64,000 nucleotides of DNA from Peristeroidobacter soli (GTDB taxonomy: Bacteria; Pseudomonadota; Gammaproteobacteria; Steroidobacterales; Steroidobacteraceae), in contig NZ_RYEV01000003.1 in assembly GCF_004138485.1 (NCBI RefSeq), positions 434,001 through 498,000 on the forward strand, written 5' to 3'. Shown one piece after another: positions 25,814 through 34,400 of the stretch (position 1 is the stretch's first letter; each line of letters begins with the position of its first letter). The notes beneath the pieces are model-generated. The model was not told the DNA's origin and made no database searches. It saw only the letters and a list, made by a program, of their open reading frames with translations. The translations under genes were made by a program, and so were the position numbers.

Positions 25814-26020
25814 ATGAATGTCGAATTCATCGAGCGGATCGAGTTGAAGATCGCTTATCTGGAACGCGCCAACAACGATCTGAGCGAAGTCGTGTATCGC
25901 CAGCAGCAGGAGATCGACGCCCTGCGCGCCCGGCTGGCTGCGTTGAACGGCAAGATCGAGGCCGCGGCGACCGAGCACACGGTGTACACGCTGGAGCAGG
26001 AAAAGCCGCCTCACTATTGA
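25814..26020 (+). CDS. slyX: SlyX family protein
   Basis: The product has 68 residues from ATG 25814 (a GTG at 25796 overlapping the kinase stop is an alternative). FIERIELKIAYLERANNDLSEVVYRQQQEIDALRARLAAL is a continuous heptad coiled coil, and the C-terminus ends KPPHY, as SlyX proteins do. It is small and cytoplasmic, and its function is unresolved. It lies just after the kinase, possibly translationally coupled. Confidence 0.9.
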   Translation: MNVEFIERIELKIAYLERANNDLSEVVYRQQQEIDALRARLAALNGKIEAAATEHTVYTLEQEKPPHY

Positions 26021-26089
26021 CCCGACAAGGGTCTGCAACCTTTATAAGGTGCCTTGCAGTGTCCGCCGTCCCGGTTGACACTGTGGTCC

Positions 26090-27670
26090 ATGATCAAAGA
26101 AATCCTGAGAGTTGCCTGCATGGGTGTTTGGTTGGCTGGCGCGTCGGCCGCGTCGGCTCAGGAAGCCGTGCCCACGCCGGCGGATGTGTATGGTGAGCTG
26201 TTCAAGGCTGTGCAACTCGATGCGGTGTTCCCGGACAGCAAGTCGTTCACCGACGCCTTGCCGAACCGGCCGCCCGAACAGATCCTGAGCGAATATCGAC
26301 AGCTCAAGGGCCAGCCCGGCTTCGACCTGAAGAAGTTCGTGGCCGCGCGCTTCTCGCCGCCGCCCAATGTCGCCTCCGATTTCCATACCGTCGCCGGGCA
26401 GGACGTGCGGCAACACATCGACGCGCTGTGGAAAGTGCTCGAGCGCAAGCCCGAGGACCAGCGCGAGTACACCTCGCGCATAGCGCTGCCCCATCGCTAC
26501 ATCGTGCCGGGCGGGCGCTTCAACGAGATCTATTACTGGGACTCGTACTTCACCATGCAGGGCCTGGAAGCAAGCGGCCGGCACGATCTGACCCTGGACA
26601 TGATCGCCAACTTCGGCTGGCTGATCGATCGATACGGCCACATTCCCAACGGCAATCGCAGTTATTTCCTGAGCCGCTCGCAGCCGCCGTTCTTCGCCGC
26701 CATGATCGAGCTGGCGGCGGATCAGGAAGGCGAGTCGATCTATAAAAAATATCTGCCGCAACTGACGCGCGAATATCAGTTCTGGATGGACGGCGCCGCG
26801 GCGCTCGAGCCGGGCACGGCGCATCGACGCGTCGTGAAGCTGGCCGATGGCACAGTGTTGAATCGTTATTACGACGATCGCAATGTGCCGCGCGAGGAAG
26901 CGTACAAAGAGGACGTCGCGACGGCGAAGCTCGCCGGTCCGGGCTCACCGGAGATCTATAGGAATCTGCGTGCGGCCGCGGAGAGCGGCTGGGATTTCAG
27001 CTCGCGCTGGTTCGCGGGCAAGACGCTGGCAACCATTCACACCATCGATCTGATTCCGCCCGATCTGAACAGCCTGCTGTATCAGCTGGAGCTGACCATC
27101 GCCAAGGGTTGCGAAGTGACCGCCGACCCGGCCTGCGCCGCGGACATGAAAGCCAAGGCGGCGATGCGCCAGGCCGCGATGACCAGGTATTTGTGGAATG
27201 CCAAGGCGGGCGCATTCACCGACTACGACTGGCGCGCGAAGAAGCTGAGCTCGCAGGTGACGGCGGCGACGGTGTATCCGCTGTACTTCAAGCTGGCGAG
27301 CAAAGAGCAGGGCAAGGCGGTGGCGACCACGGTTCGCACCAGCTTGCTGAAACCGCACGGCCTGGCGACCACGACCCTGGCGACCGGCGAACAATGGGAC
27401 GACCCGAATGGCTGGGCGCCGTTGCAGTGGCTGGCGATCAAAGGGTTGAAGAATTACGGCGAGGAGCAGCTCGCCCAGACCCTGGCGCAGCGCTGGGTCG
27501 GCAAGAACCTGCAGGTGTTCAAGGCCACCGGCAAGCTGGTCGAGAAGTACGACGTGGTCAGCGACAAGGCCGGCGGTGGCGGCGAATACCCGCTGCAGGA
27601 TGGCTTCGGCTGGACCAACGGCGTGCTTCGCAAGCTGCTGGCGATGTACCCGAACCTGGCCGGGCAATAA
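26090..27670 (+). CDS. treA: Periplasmic trehalase
   Basis: The product has 526 residues from ATG 26090, with a signal peptide ending SAQ|EAV. GH37 signatures are both present: PGGRFNEIYYWDSYFTMQGL near 145, and QWDDPNGWAPLQW near 440. The catalytic acid in the SRWF...ATIHTIDLIPPDLNS region and the terminal GGGGEYPLQDGFGWTNGV block also match TreA. It cleaves trehalose to two glucoses outside the inner membrane, usable as an osmolyte or carbon source. The gene is monocistronic, and no trehalose transporter is near. Confidence 0.95.
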   Translation: MIKEILRVACMGVWLAGASAASAQEAVPTPADVYGELFKAVQLDAVFPDSKSFTDALPNRPPEQILSEYRQLKGQPGFDLKKFVAARFSPPPNVASDFHTVAGQDVRQHIDALWKVLERKPEDQREYTSRIALPHRYIVPGGRFNEIYYWDSYFTMQGLEASGRHDLTLDMIANFGWLIDRYGHIPNGNRSYFLSRSQPPFFAAMIELAADQEGESIYKKYLPQLTREYQFWMDGAAALEPGTAHRRVVKLADGTVLNRYYDDRNVPREEAYKEDVATAKLAGPGSPEIYRNLRAAAESGWDFSSRWFAGKTLATIHTIDLIPPDLNSLLYQLELTIAKGCEVTADPACAADMKAKAAMRQAAMTRYLWNAKAGAFTDYDWRAKKLSSQVTAATVYPLYFKLASKEQGKAVATTVRTSLLKPHGLATTTLATGEQWDDPNGWAPLQWLAIKGLKNYGEEQLAQTLAQRWVGKNLQVFKATGKLVEKYDVVSDKAGGGGEYPLQDGFGWTNGVLRKLLAMYPNLAGQ

Positions 27671-27784
27671 GCGCAAGAGGCGGGGCTGCTGCCTCGTTCC
27701 GAGCATAAGATTTATCGCATGGGCATGCTATTTCGGCAGGTCGGTGGCGGCGTACCTTGTCGCCATCGAAACAAGGAGCCAACC

Positions 27785-28504
27785 ATGCAGAACATCCGAC
27801 GCAGTAACGAACGGGGCTATGCCGATCACGGCTGGCTGAAGTCGTTCCACACGTTCTCCTTTGCCGACTACTACGACCCGCGACACGTCGAATTCGGCGC
27901 GCTGCGCGTGATCAACGAGGATCGCGTCGCCGCCGGCGCGGGCTTCGGCACGCACGGGCATCGGGACATGGAGATCATCAGCTACGTGCTCGACGGCGAG
28001 CTGGCGCATAAGGACTCGATGGGCACGGGCGAGACCATTCGCCCCGGCGACGTCCAGCGCATGAGCGCGGGGCGGGGCGTGACGCACAGTGAGTTCAACC
28101 CGTCGAGCGAGAAGCCGGTGCATTTCCTGCAGATCTGGATTCAGCCGAATCAGCGGGGTGTGCAGCCGAGCTATGAGCAGAAGCACTTTCCGGCCGAGGA
28201 CAAGCGCGGCAAGTTGCGGCTGATTGCCTCGCCGGACGGTGCGAACGGATCGGTCAGCATTCACCAGGATGCGAAGGTGTACGCCGGCCTGTTCGACGGT
28301 GAGGAGCAGTTTGAGTTGCCGATCGCGGCCGATCGTCAGGTGTATCTGCACGTGGCGCGTGGCACGGTGACGGCGAATGGCAACGTGCTCAATGCCGGCG
28401 ACGCGCTGTCGCTGACGGACACGGCGGCGTTGTCGCTGACCAATGGTCACAGCGCCGAGGTGATAGTGTTCGATCTGCAGCGTGTTCCTGGAGTGCGGCA
28501 GTGA
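27785..28504 (+). CDS. Pirin family protein (YhhW-like)
   Basis: The product has 239 residues. ATG 27785 has AAGGAG seven bases upstream. The bicupin begins NIRRSNERGYADHGWLKSFHTFSFADYYDP, the YhhW signature. The metal ligands are visible as FGTHGHRDMEII (two His), GRGVTHSEFN (His, then Glu). YhhW-type pirins have quercetin 2,3-dioxygenase activity in vitro, and the physiological substrate is unclear. The stop overlaps the GTG of the next pirin gene by four bases, so the two are probably coupled. Confidence 0.93.
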   Translation: MQNIRRSNERGYADHGWLKSFHTFSFADYYDPRHVEFGALRVINEDRVAAGAGFGTHGHRDMEIISYVLDGELAHKDSMGTGETIRPGDVQRMSAGRGVTHSEFNPSSEKPVHFLQIWIQPNQRGVQPSYEQKHFPAEDKRGKLRLIASPDGANGSVSIHQDAKVYAGLFDGEEQFELPIAADRQVYLHVARGTVTANGNVLNAGDALSLTDTAALSLTNGHSAEVIVFDLQRVPGVRQ

Positions 28505-29400
28505 CCATCGATCTGGTAATTCCTTCCCGACGCAAGGACCTGGGCGGCTTCGAAGTCGGCCGGGTCCTGCCCTGGACGCAGCGGCGCATGGTCGGACCGT
28601 TCATCTTTTTCGACCACATGGGGCCGGTGAATTTTCCGCCCCAGGTGCCGCGCAAGACCGATGTGAGGCCGCATCCTCACATCGGCCTGTCCACCATCAC
28701 TTATCTGTACGATGGCGAGATCGTGCATCGGGACAGCGTGGGCTTTCATCAGACCATCCGGCCCGGTGAAGTGAACTGGATGACGGCCGGTCGCGGCATC
28801 AGTCATTCGGAGCGCTTCGACAGCATTCGCGAAACGGGTGGCGCGTTACACGGCATTCAAGCGTGGGTGGCGTTGCCGGAAGCGGTGGAGGAGACGTCGC
28901 CGAGTTTCGTGCACTTCGACGCGGCTCAGCTGCCGTCGCATGCGGAGCAGGGCTTGAGCGTCAAGGTCATCGCGGGATCGGCGTATGGCATGACGAGTCC
29001 GGTGCAGACGCATTCACCGTTGTTCTACGTGCATCTCGAGCTGGATGCGGGGCGCACGACGGATGTGTGTGGTGGCTACAGCGAGCGCGCGGTGTATATC
29101 GCGAAGGGTTCGGTTCGCATCGCAGGTGAGCGATATGAGACCGGTCAGATGGCCGTGCTGTCGCCCGGTGCGATGCCTTCGATCACGGCGATCGAGCCGT
29201 CGATTGTGATGTTGCTCGGCGGCGAAGCGATCGGTCCACGCAATATCTGGTGGAACTTCGTGTCCTCCAGCAAGGAGCGGATCGAGCAGGCGAAGGCGGA
29301 TTGGAAGGCCGGGCGGATTCAGTTGCCGGTGGACGACGACAAGGAATTCATCCCGCTGCCGGAGGATCCTCCGCCACCAAAGCCGGAGCCGATGTCGTAA
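28501..29400 (+). CDS. Pirin family protein, second copy
   Basis: The product has 299 residues from GTG 28501, overlapping the previous pirin stop (GTGA). The cupin motifs are RPHPHIGLSTITYLYDGE, GRGISHSER and IQAWVALP, with the conserved metal ligands. The C-terminal pirin half ends NIWWNFVSSSKERIEQAKADW. It is longer than YhhW and closer to the typical bacterial pirin. The two genes form a pirin pair operon. The last 53 bases overlap the 3' end of the convergent histidine kinase gene. Confidence 0.92.
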   Translation: MTIDLVIPSRRKDLGGFEVGRVLPWTQRRMVGPFIFFDHMGPVNFPPQVPRKTDVRPHPHIGLSTITYLYDGEIVHRDSVGFHQTIRPGEVNWMTAGRGISHSERFDSIRETGGALHGIQAWVALPEAVEETSPSFVHFDAAQLPSHAEQGLSVKVIAGSAYGMTSPVQTHSPLFYVHLELDAGRTTDVCGGYSERAVYIAKGSVRIAGERYETGQMAVLSPGAMPSITAIEPSIVMLLGGEAIGPRNIWWNFVSSSKERIEQAKADWKAGRIQLPVDDDKEFIPLPEDPPPPKPEPMS

Positions 29401-30757
29401 CCGCGGGCCTGGCACTGAGCGGCGACGTTACTGTCGCCGCTTCGAATCGTATTCTCGCGATCAATCCCGAGCCGTCGACGCGGTTCATCAACTCCAGCCC
29501 GCAGCGATTCCGATCCGCCGCGTTCTTGGCGATGGCCAGTCCGAGCCCGCTGCCTTCAGTCTCGGCGCCTTCGATGCGGAAGAAACGATCGAACACTCGC
29601 GGCAGCAGCTCCGCTGGAATGCCGGTGCCGTTGTCGGCGATCTCCACCGTTACGACGCCCGTGTCCCGATGTAAGGTCACATCGACGATGCCGCCCGGTG
29701 GCGTGTAGCGCAGGGCGTTATCCAGCAGGTTGTGAATGAGACTGCGCAGCTCGTCTTCATTTGCGTGCACGGTCGCATCGAGATCCGCCGCGTAGCCGAG
29801 ATCGATCTTGCGCTTGTCCGCCAGCGCCATGAAATCCGCGATGCTCGACTTCAGCATGCCATCCAGCTGAATCGCGACCGGCGGATCGGTGGGGCGCGGC
29901 GATTCCTGTCGTGCCAGTCGCAACAGCTGTTCGACCAGTCGCTTGGTTCGCGCCAGCCCGCCTTCCAGCTGACTGAGCTGTTCGGCCGATGCTTCATCCG
30001 GCATGCGTGATTTCAGATTTTCCAGCTGCAGGCTCATCGCCGTGATCGGTGTGCGCAGTTCGTGCGCGGCGTCTTGCACGAAGCGTCGCTGTGCCATGAA
30101 CGCAGTCCGCAAGCGGGCCAGCAGAGTATTGACCGCCATCACCAGCGGCTTGATCTCACAAGGCGCATGCTCCACCGGCAGCTCGGTCAAACGGTGTTCA
30201 TCCTGCTGGGCCGCCGCGCGAGAAATCAATTCGAGCCGGCGCACCGCGGGCCGCATGCCGAACCAGAGGAAACAGCCCGAGATCGGAATCATCAGCAGCA
30301 CCGGCAGCGCCACCTGGAACGCCTGCGATTTCACCAGGTGACGTCGAAACTGCAGGCTCTGCGCGCTCTGCACGGTGCGGTCGGGGGACTGCAGGGTGTA
30401 AACACGCCAGCGCGAATCACCGATCGTCACATCGTGGAAGCCCTGCGCAGTCTGACGTTGCAGATCGAGCTCGGGCCAGGAGGTGGCGACCAGTCGATTC
30501 GATCGATCCCAGATCTGGACGAACATGTCGCCCTTCTCGACCACATTGTGACGCGACAATGGCCGCAACGCCGGCGCCGACCCGGACGCGCCGGCGTGCG
30601 AGTCGGCGAACAGGCGCAGCTGATTGTCCATGAAGAAGCTGACCATGTTGCCATACACATGGTAGGTGACCGTCGCCGCCACGATGGCCGCCACCACATA
30701 CAGCGGCAGCAGCCAGGTCATCAGTTGTTTGCGGAGCGAATCCTTTTCCGTTTTCAT
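29348..30757 (-). CDS. Two-component sensor histidine kinase, QseC/TctE-like
   Basis: The product has 469 residues. The first transmembrane helix is near 12-32 and the second near 148-168, enclosing a periplasmic sensor of about 115 residues. A HAMP-like linker follows (MRPAVRRLELISRAAAQQDEHRL), then DAAHELRTPITAMSLQLENL with the phospho-accepting His, NLLDNALRYTPPGG, DNGTGIP and GSGLGLAI. Its ATG overlaps the stop of the response regulator gene (ATGA), so they are a cognate pair. The C-terminal tail of about 30 residues beyond the kinase fold is encoded where the gene overlaps the convergent pirin gene. Signal unknown. Confidence 0.93.
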   Translation of the reverse strand: MKTEKDSLRKQLMTWLLPLYVVAAIVAATVTYHVYGNMVSFFMDNQLRLFADSHAGASGSAPALRPLSRHNVVEKGDMFVQIWDRSNRLVATSWPELDLQRQTAQGFHDVTIGDSRWRVYTLQSPDRTVQSAQSLQFRRHLVKSQAFQVALPVLLMIPISGCFLWFGMRPAVRRLELISRAAAQQDEHRLTELPVEHAPCEIKPLVMAVNTLLARLRTAFMAQRRFVQDAAHELRTPITAMSLQLENLKSRMPDEASAEQLSQLEGGLARTKRLVEQLLRLARQESPRPTDPPVAIQLDGMLKSSIADFMALADKRKIDLGYAADLDATVHANEDELRSLIHNLLDNALRYTPPGGIVDVTLHRDTGVVTVEIADNGTGIPAELLPRVFDRFFRIEGAETEGSGLGLAIAKNAADRNRCGLELMNRVDGSGLIARIRFEAATVTSPLSARPAVTTSAPALVAEDPPAAG

Positions 30758-31419
30758 GTCGCGTCCTTGCTGACGCGCCAGCCGAGGCCGCGCACGTTGC
30801 GGATCACATCGGCGCCGAGCTTGCGTCGTACGCCGTGAATCAAGACTTCGACGGCATTGCTGCTCACTTCTTCGCCCCAGCCATACAAACGTTCCTCCAG
30901 CTGAGTGCGCGACAGGATGGCGCCGGGCCGTTCGAGCAGCGCATGCATGAGGCGGAATTCCTTGGCGGACAGCAGGATGGAGCTGCCGCCGTGAGTGAGC
31001 TCGCGACTGGAAAGATCCAGTTGAGTCTCCGCCGTGCCAATCGTGGATTGCGCGTGTCCGCCGACGCGGCGGACGATGGCTCGCATGCGCGCCAGCAGCT
31101 CGCGCATTTCAAAAGGCTTGATCAGATAATCGTCCGCGCCGACATCCAGTCCTTCGACACGCTCGTCGACGCCGTCGCGTGCGGTCAGCACCAGCATGGG
31201 CGTGCGATCGCCGTCCTGTCGCGCGCGTCGCAGGACTTCGAGGCCGGAGCGGCGGGGCAATCCCAGATCCAGCAGTACGGCCGCATAGCCGCCCTGGGAC
31301 AGCGCGTCCTGGGCGAGCAGGCCGTCCTTGACCCAATCGACGGTCAGCCCATTCTCGGTCAGCGCCTGTCTCAGGCTCTGACCGATCATGTTGTCGTCTT
31401 CAACCAGCAGGATGCGCAT
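30754..31419 (-). CDS. OmpR-family response regulator, QseB/TctD-like
   Basis: The product has 221 residues from ATG 31419. Receiver motifs are MRILLVEDDNMIG, VLLDLGLP with the phosphorylatable Asp, LTARD and KPF. The OmpR-type winged helix begins at about 128 and ends in VEVLIHGVRRKLGADVIRNVRGLGWRVSK. It is a DNA-binding transcription activator or repressor controlled by the following kinase. The start sits two bases from a perfect palindrome, with no clear Shine-Dalgarno between, suggesting special control of translation or autoregulation. Confidence 0.93.
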   Translation of the reverse strand: MRILLVEDDNMIGQSLRQALTENGLTVDWVKDGLLAQDALSQGGYAAVLLDLGLPRRSGLEVLRRARQDGDRTPMLVLTARDGVDERVEGLDVGADDYLIKPFEMRELLARMRAIVRRVGGHAQSTIGTAETQLDLSSRELTHGGSSILLSAKEFRLMHALLERPGAILSRTQLEERLYGWGEEVSSNAVEVLIHGVRRKLGADVIRNVRGLGWRVSKDAT

Positions 31420-31421
31420 GC

Positions 31422-31449
31422 GCCGCACGTTCGTGGACGAACGTGCGGC
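31422..31449. promoter_or_regulatory. Perfect 13+13 base inverted repeat upstream of the response regulator
   Basis: GCCGCACGTTCGT and ACGAACGTGCGGC flank a two-base loop, directly before the regulator's ATG at 31419. As DNA it could be an operator. As RNA it is a very stable hairpin occluding the ribosome-binding region. It also separates the regulator from azoR (stop at 31468, same strand) and could work as a terminator for azoR, though no T-run follows on the minus strand. Confidence 0.6.
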
Positions 31450-31467
31450 TGTCAAGATGCGCCTGGG

Positions 31468-32076
31468 TTACGCAGCCCGCGGCAGCAGCTCGCCGATCGC
31501 GTCGTGAGCCTTGCTCAAGCTCTTTTCGCGAGACTCATCGCCCAGGCTGAGGCCTTCGGCGAAGATGAAGCTCACATCGGTGATGCCGATGAAGCCGAGG
31601 AACTGCTTCAGGTACGGCGTCTGTGTATCGGCCGCGTCGGCGTAGAAACCGCCGCGAGTGATGAACACGTACGCCTTCTTGCCCTTGAGCAATCCTTCCG
31701 GGCCGGTGGCGGTGTAACGGAACGTCACGCCAGCGCGGGCGATGTGATCGAAGTACGCACGCAGCGTCGACGGGACGCTGAAGTTGTACATCGGCACCGC
31801 GAACACGATGGTGTCGGCGTTCTTGATCTCCTCGATCAGCGCGTCCGAGTACTCACTCACCGCGCGCTGTTCGTCCGTGCGAGCGTCGGGCTGCGACAGG
31901 AACGCCTGGAAGCGCTCGGCCGTCAGGTGCGGCACCGGCTCGCTCGCGAGGTCGCGCGTGATCACGCGGCCATTGGGATGGTTGGCCTGCCAGTCGGCGA
32001 CGAAGCGCTGGGCAAGGCGGGAAGACTGACCGTTGGCGCCGGCCAGGCTGGCATTGATCTGTAGCAAAGTGCTCAT
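31468..32076 (-). CDS. azoR: FMN-dependent NADH-azoreductase
   Basis: The product has 202 residues, the AzoR length. Motifs: LLQINASLAGANGQSSRLAQRF, the FMN-binding PMYNFSVPSTLRAYFDHIARAGVTFRYT, and ITRGGFYADAADTQTPYLKQFLGFIGITDVSFIFAEGL. It is a cytoplasmic flavodoxin-fold quinone/azo reductase dimer, implicated in resistance to thiol-reactive quinones. It is divergent from a LysR regulator across an AT-rich gap, the classic arrangement for LysR control of the adjacent gene. Confidence 0.95.
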   Translation of the reverse strand: MSTLLQINASLAGANGQSSRLAQRFVADWQANHPNGRVITRDLASEPVPHLTAERFQAFLSQPDARTDEQRAVSEYSDALIEEIKNADTIVFAVPMYNFSVPSTLRAYFDHIARAGVTFRYTATGPEGLLKGKKAYVFITRGGFYADAADTQTPYLKQFLGFIGITDVSFIFAEGLSLGDESREKSLSKAHDAIGELLPRAA

Positions 32077-32180
32077 GTGACCTCCGAATCCGCTTTGTTT
32101 TCAGTGGTCGCTATTTAAGTATTGAATGGATAGATAAAAAAGCTCAATATTTTGAGGTTATTAATCGACTGGTTAGATAG
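32077..32180. promoter_or_regulatory. Divergent AT-rich promoter region with candidate LysR box
   Basis: This 104-base gap is much richer in A/T than its surroundings. It contains the dyad CTCAA-TATT-TTGAG (32143-32156), of T-N11-A LysR-box form, and an ATTTAAGTATTGAAT-like stretch at about 32113-32127. The azoR and LysR genes diverge from it, so both promoters and the regulator's operator are expected here. Confidence 0.5.
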
Positions 32181-33113
32181 ATGTCTACAAAATCTTTGTC
32201 AGTCATGCGCTTGCCACACATCAGCATAGAGCAATGGCGCTGTCTGATCGCCGTCGTGGAGGCGGGCGGGTATGCCCGGGCGGCGGAGGTGCTGCATAAG
32301 AGTCAGTCGTCCGTGACCTACGCCGTGCAGAAGCTCGAATCGACCCTGCAGGTGAAGGCATTCGAGATCCAGGGCCGCAAAGCCAGGCTCACCCCGACCG
32401 GCGAGATGTTGTATCGGCGCGCGCGGTTGCTCCTCGAAGATGCCGATGCCATCGAACGCGCGGCGAGCCGGGTGTCGGCCGGCTGGGAAGCGGAGATCTC
32501 CATCGCGGTCGAAATCCTGTTTCCCACCTGGCTGATGTTTCAATGTCTGGACCGGTTCGGCCAGGAGAGCCCGCAGACGCGCATCGAATGGTTCGAGACC
32601 GTGCTCGACGGCACGCCCGAAGCATTGCGCACCGGCAAGGCCGATCTCGCGATCACTGGCATCGTGCCTCCGGGGCTGCCGGCGGAGCACTTGACCACCG
32701 TGCGTGTCATGCCGGTCGCGAATCCGGATCACGAGCTGCACCGGCTCGGACGGCCGCTGGAATACCGGGATCTGAGGAAACATCGTCACATCATCGTGCG
32801 TGACACCAGCGCCACGCGCGACAAGAAGGCATTGACGCTCGATGTCGCGCGTCGCTGGACCGTGAGCAACATGGCCACATCGATCGGTGCGGTGTCGCGT
32901 GGCTACGGGTTCTCGTGGCTGGCCGAAGAAAAGATTCGCACCGAGCTGCGCAACGGCGAGCTGAAGGAGCTGCCGATGCGCGACATGAATCAACGCAGCC
33001 AGCCGCTGTACCTGGCCTTTGCGGATCGCGCCGGTGCCGGGCCGGGCACGTTGCGCCTGGCGGAGATCATCAAGGAGGAGGTGCGGAAGGCGGGCATAAG
33101 CACATCGACATGA
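32181..33113 (+). CDS. LysR-type transcriptional regulator, probable azoR regulator
   Basis: The product has 310 residues. The winged helix-turn-helix is at about 14-73 (HISIEQWRCLIAVVEAGGYARAAEVLHKSQSSVTYAVQKLE), followed by the linker helix and a periplasmic-binding-like effector domain (EISIAVEILFPTW onwards). ATG 32181 is used; ATG 32205 is a possible alternative. The divergent azoR suggests control of the azoreductase by a quinone or electrophile, as in other LysR/azoR pairs. This is inference from context. Confidence 0.92.
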   Translation: MSTKSLSVMRLPHISIEQWRCLIAVVEAGGYARAAEVLHKSQSSVTYAVQKLESTLQVKAFEIQGRKARLTPTGEMLYRRARLLLEDADAIERAASRVSAGWEAEISIAVEILFPTWLMFQCLDRFGQESPQTRIEWFETVLDGTPEALRTGKADLAITGIVPPGLPAEHLTTVRVMPVANPDHELHRLGRPLEYRDLRKHRHIIVRDTSATRDKKALTLDVARRWTVSNMATSIGAVSRGYGFSWLAEEKIRTELRNGELKELPMRDMNQRSQPLYLAFADRAGAGPGTLRLAEIIKEEVRKAGISTST

Positions 33114-33181
33114 CAGAGTGATGATTTCCGGCGGCCCATTCGTAAAGCAGGAAGTAGGGGGGAGTCTGGCCGGAGGTCGTC

Positions 33182-33982
33182 TTGAAGAAGTCCTGGGTTG
33201 CTTGGGTCTGCGCCGTGCTGCCGGGGAGCGCCGCCATGGCGCAGTCCATCGTTCAGCAAGCCGCGCCGCTGGCGCACGACATAACCGTGCGCTCCATGTT
33301 CGAGCAGGCGGATTGGGTCGTGAAGTCGGTGATGCTGATCCTGACGCTGGCCTCGGTCGCCACGTTGAGTATCTGGATTGCCAAGATGCGTGAGCTGCTG
33401 GCGAGTCGCCGCTCGCTGGCCGACTCGATCCGGGCGCTCACCGCCAGTGCCAGTATCGAAGCGCTCGCCGGGCTGCCCGATCACGGCGTCGGCAGCATGG
33501 TCGAACACGCCCGCCACGAGGCGTCCCGCTACCCGCATCCATTGCGTCTACAACACAGCGAAGGCATCAAGGAACGAGCCGCCGCGCTCATTCAGGGCGT
33601 GCAGGCCGCCGAGCTCAGGCGATTGTCGCGGGGCGTGAGCATTCTTGGCAGCATCGGTGCCGCGGCCCCTTTCATCGGGCTGTTCGGCACCGTGTGGGGA
33701 ATCATGAACAGCTTCATCGGCATCGCCAAAGCGCAGACGACCAATCTCGCGGTGGTCGCGCCCGGCATTGCCGAGGCATTGCTGGCCACTGCGTGCGGAC
33801 TGGTGGCGGCGATTCCAGCGGTGCTCGCCTACAACGCGATCGCTCGCGCCATCGCGGGCGAGCGCGTGCGAATGAACGACGCGGCGACCCGGGTCATGTG
33901 TCTGCTCGGGCGCGACCTGGAGCTCGGGGCATCGAGTGAGCATGCGCTGGTCGTGGAGGCGCGCCGTGGCGTTCAAGCTTGA
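33182..33982 (+). CDS. exbB: ExbB/TolQ/MotA proton-channel protein
   Basis: The product has 266 residues from TTG 33182, which has GGAGG five bases upstream. A cleavable-looking leader (SAAMAQS) and a periplasmic stretch precede the first helix MILTLASVATLSIWIA. The conserved MotA/TolQ/ExbB block follows: LGSIGAAAPFIGLFGTVWGIMNSFIGI and GIAEALLATACGLVAAIPAVLAYN, containing the channel threonine and glutamate residues. With ExbD and TonB (next two genes) it converts proton flow into energy for outer-membrane receptors. It opens an overlapping five-gene block, apparently dedicated to the receptor encoded downstream. Confidence 0.93.
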   Translation: MKKSWVAWVCAVLPGSAAMAQSIVQQAAPLAHDITVRSMFEQADWVVKSVMLILTLASVATLSIWIAKMRELLASRRSLADSIRALTASASIEALAGLPDHGVGSMVEHARHEASRYPHPLRLQHSEGIKERAAALIQGVQAAELRRLSRGVSILGSIGAAAPFIGLFGTVWGIMNSFIGIAKAQTTNLAVVAPGIAEALLATACGLVAAIPAVLAYNAIARAIAGERVRMNDAATRVMCLLGRDLELGASSEHALVVEARRGVQA

Positions 33983-34391
33983 TCCCGGCGAAGGCGAGGA
34001 TCTCACCGGCCTGCACGAGATCAACGTCACGCCATTCATCGATGTGATGCTGGTGCTGTTGATCATTTTCATGGTGGCGGCGCCGCTGGCCACCGTGAAC
34101 GTGCCACTGGATCTGCCGGTGTCGAGCGCGCAGGCAAAGCCCGAAGAGCAGGATCCCGTCATCGTCAGCGTGCAAGCCGATTTGCGGATCTCCATCGGCG
34201 AGCGGGAGATTGCTCGGGACATGCTGCCGCAGGCGTTGCAGCGGGCGCTGGGCGACGACATGGAGAGCAGAATTTTTCTGCGCGCCGACAAGGGAGTTTC
34301 GTATGGCGACCTGATGGGTGTGATGGACGACCTGCGGACCGCGGGCTTCGCCAGGATCGCACTCGTCACCCTCGATAAATCCGGCACCTGA
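33966..34391 (+). CDS. exbD: ExbD/TolR biopolymer transport protein
   Basis: The product has 141 residues. GTG 33966 is chosen because GGAGG lies six bases upstream and it gives the normal ExbD N-terminus; it overlaps exbB by 17 bases. The single helix carries the essential Asp: HEINVTPFIDVMLVLLIIFMVAAP. The periplasmic domain has DPVIVSVQADLRISIGER and FLRADKGVSYGDLMGVMDDLRTAGF. It works with ExbB as the proton-driven stator complex for TonB. Confidence 0.93.
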   Translation: MAFKLDPGEGEDLTGLHEINVTPFIDVMLVLLIIFMVAAPLATVNVPLDLPVSSAQAKPEEQDPVIVSVQADLRISIGEREIARDMLPQALQRALGDDMESRIFLRADKGVSYGDLMGVMDDLRTAGFARIALVTLDKSGT

Positions 34392-34400
34392 GAAGCGAGT

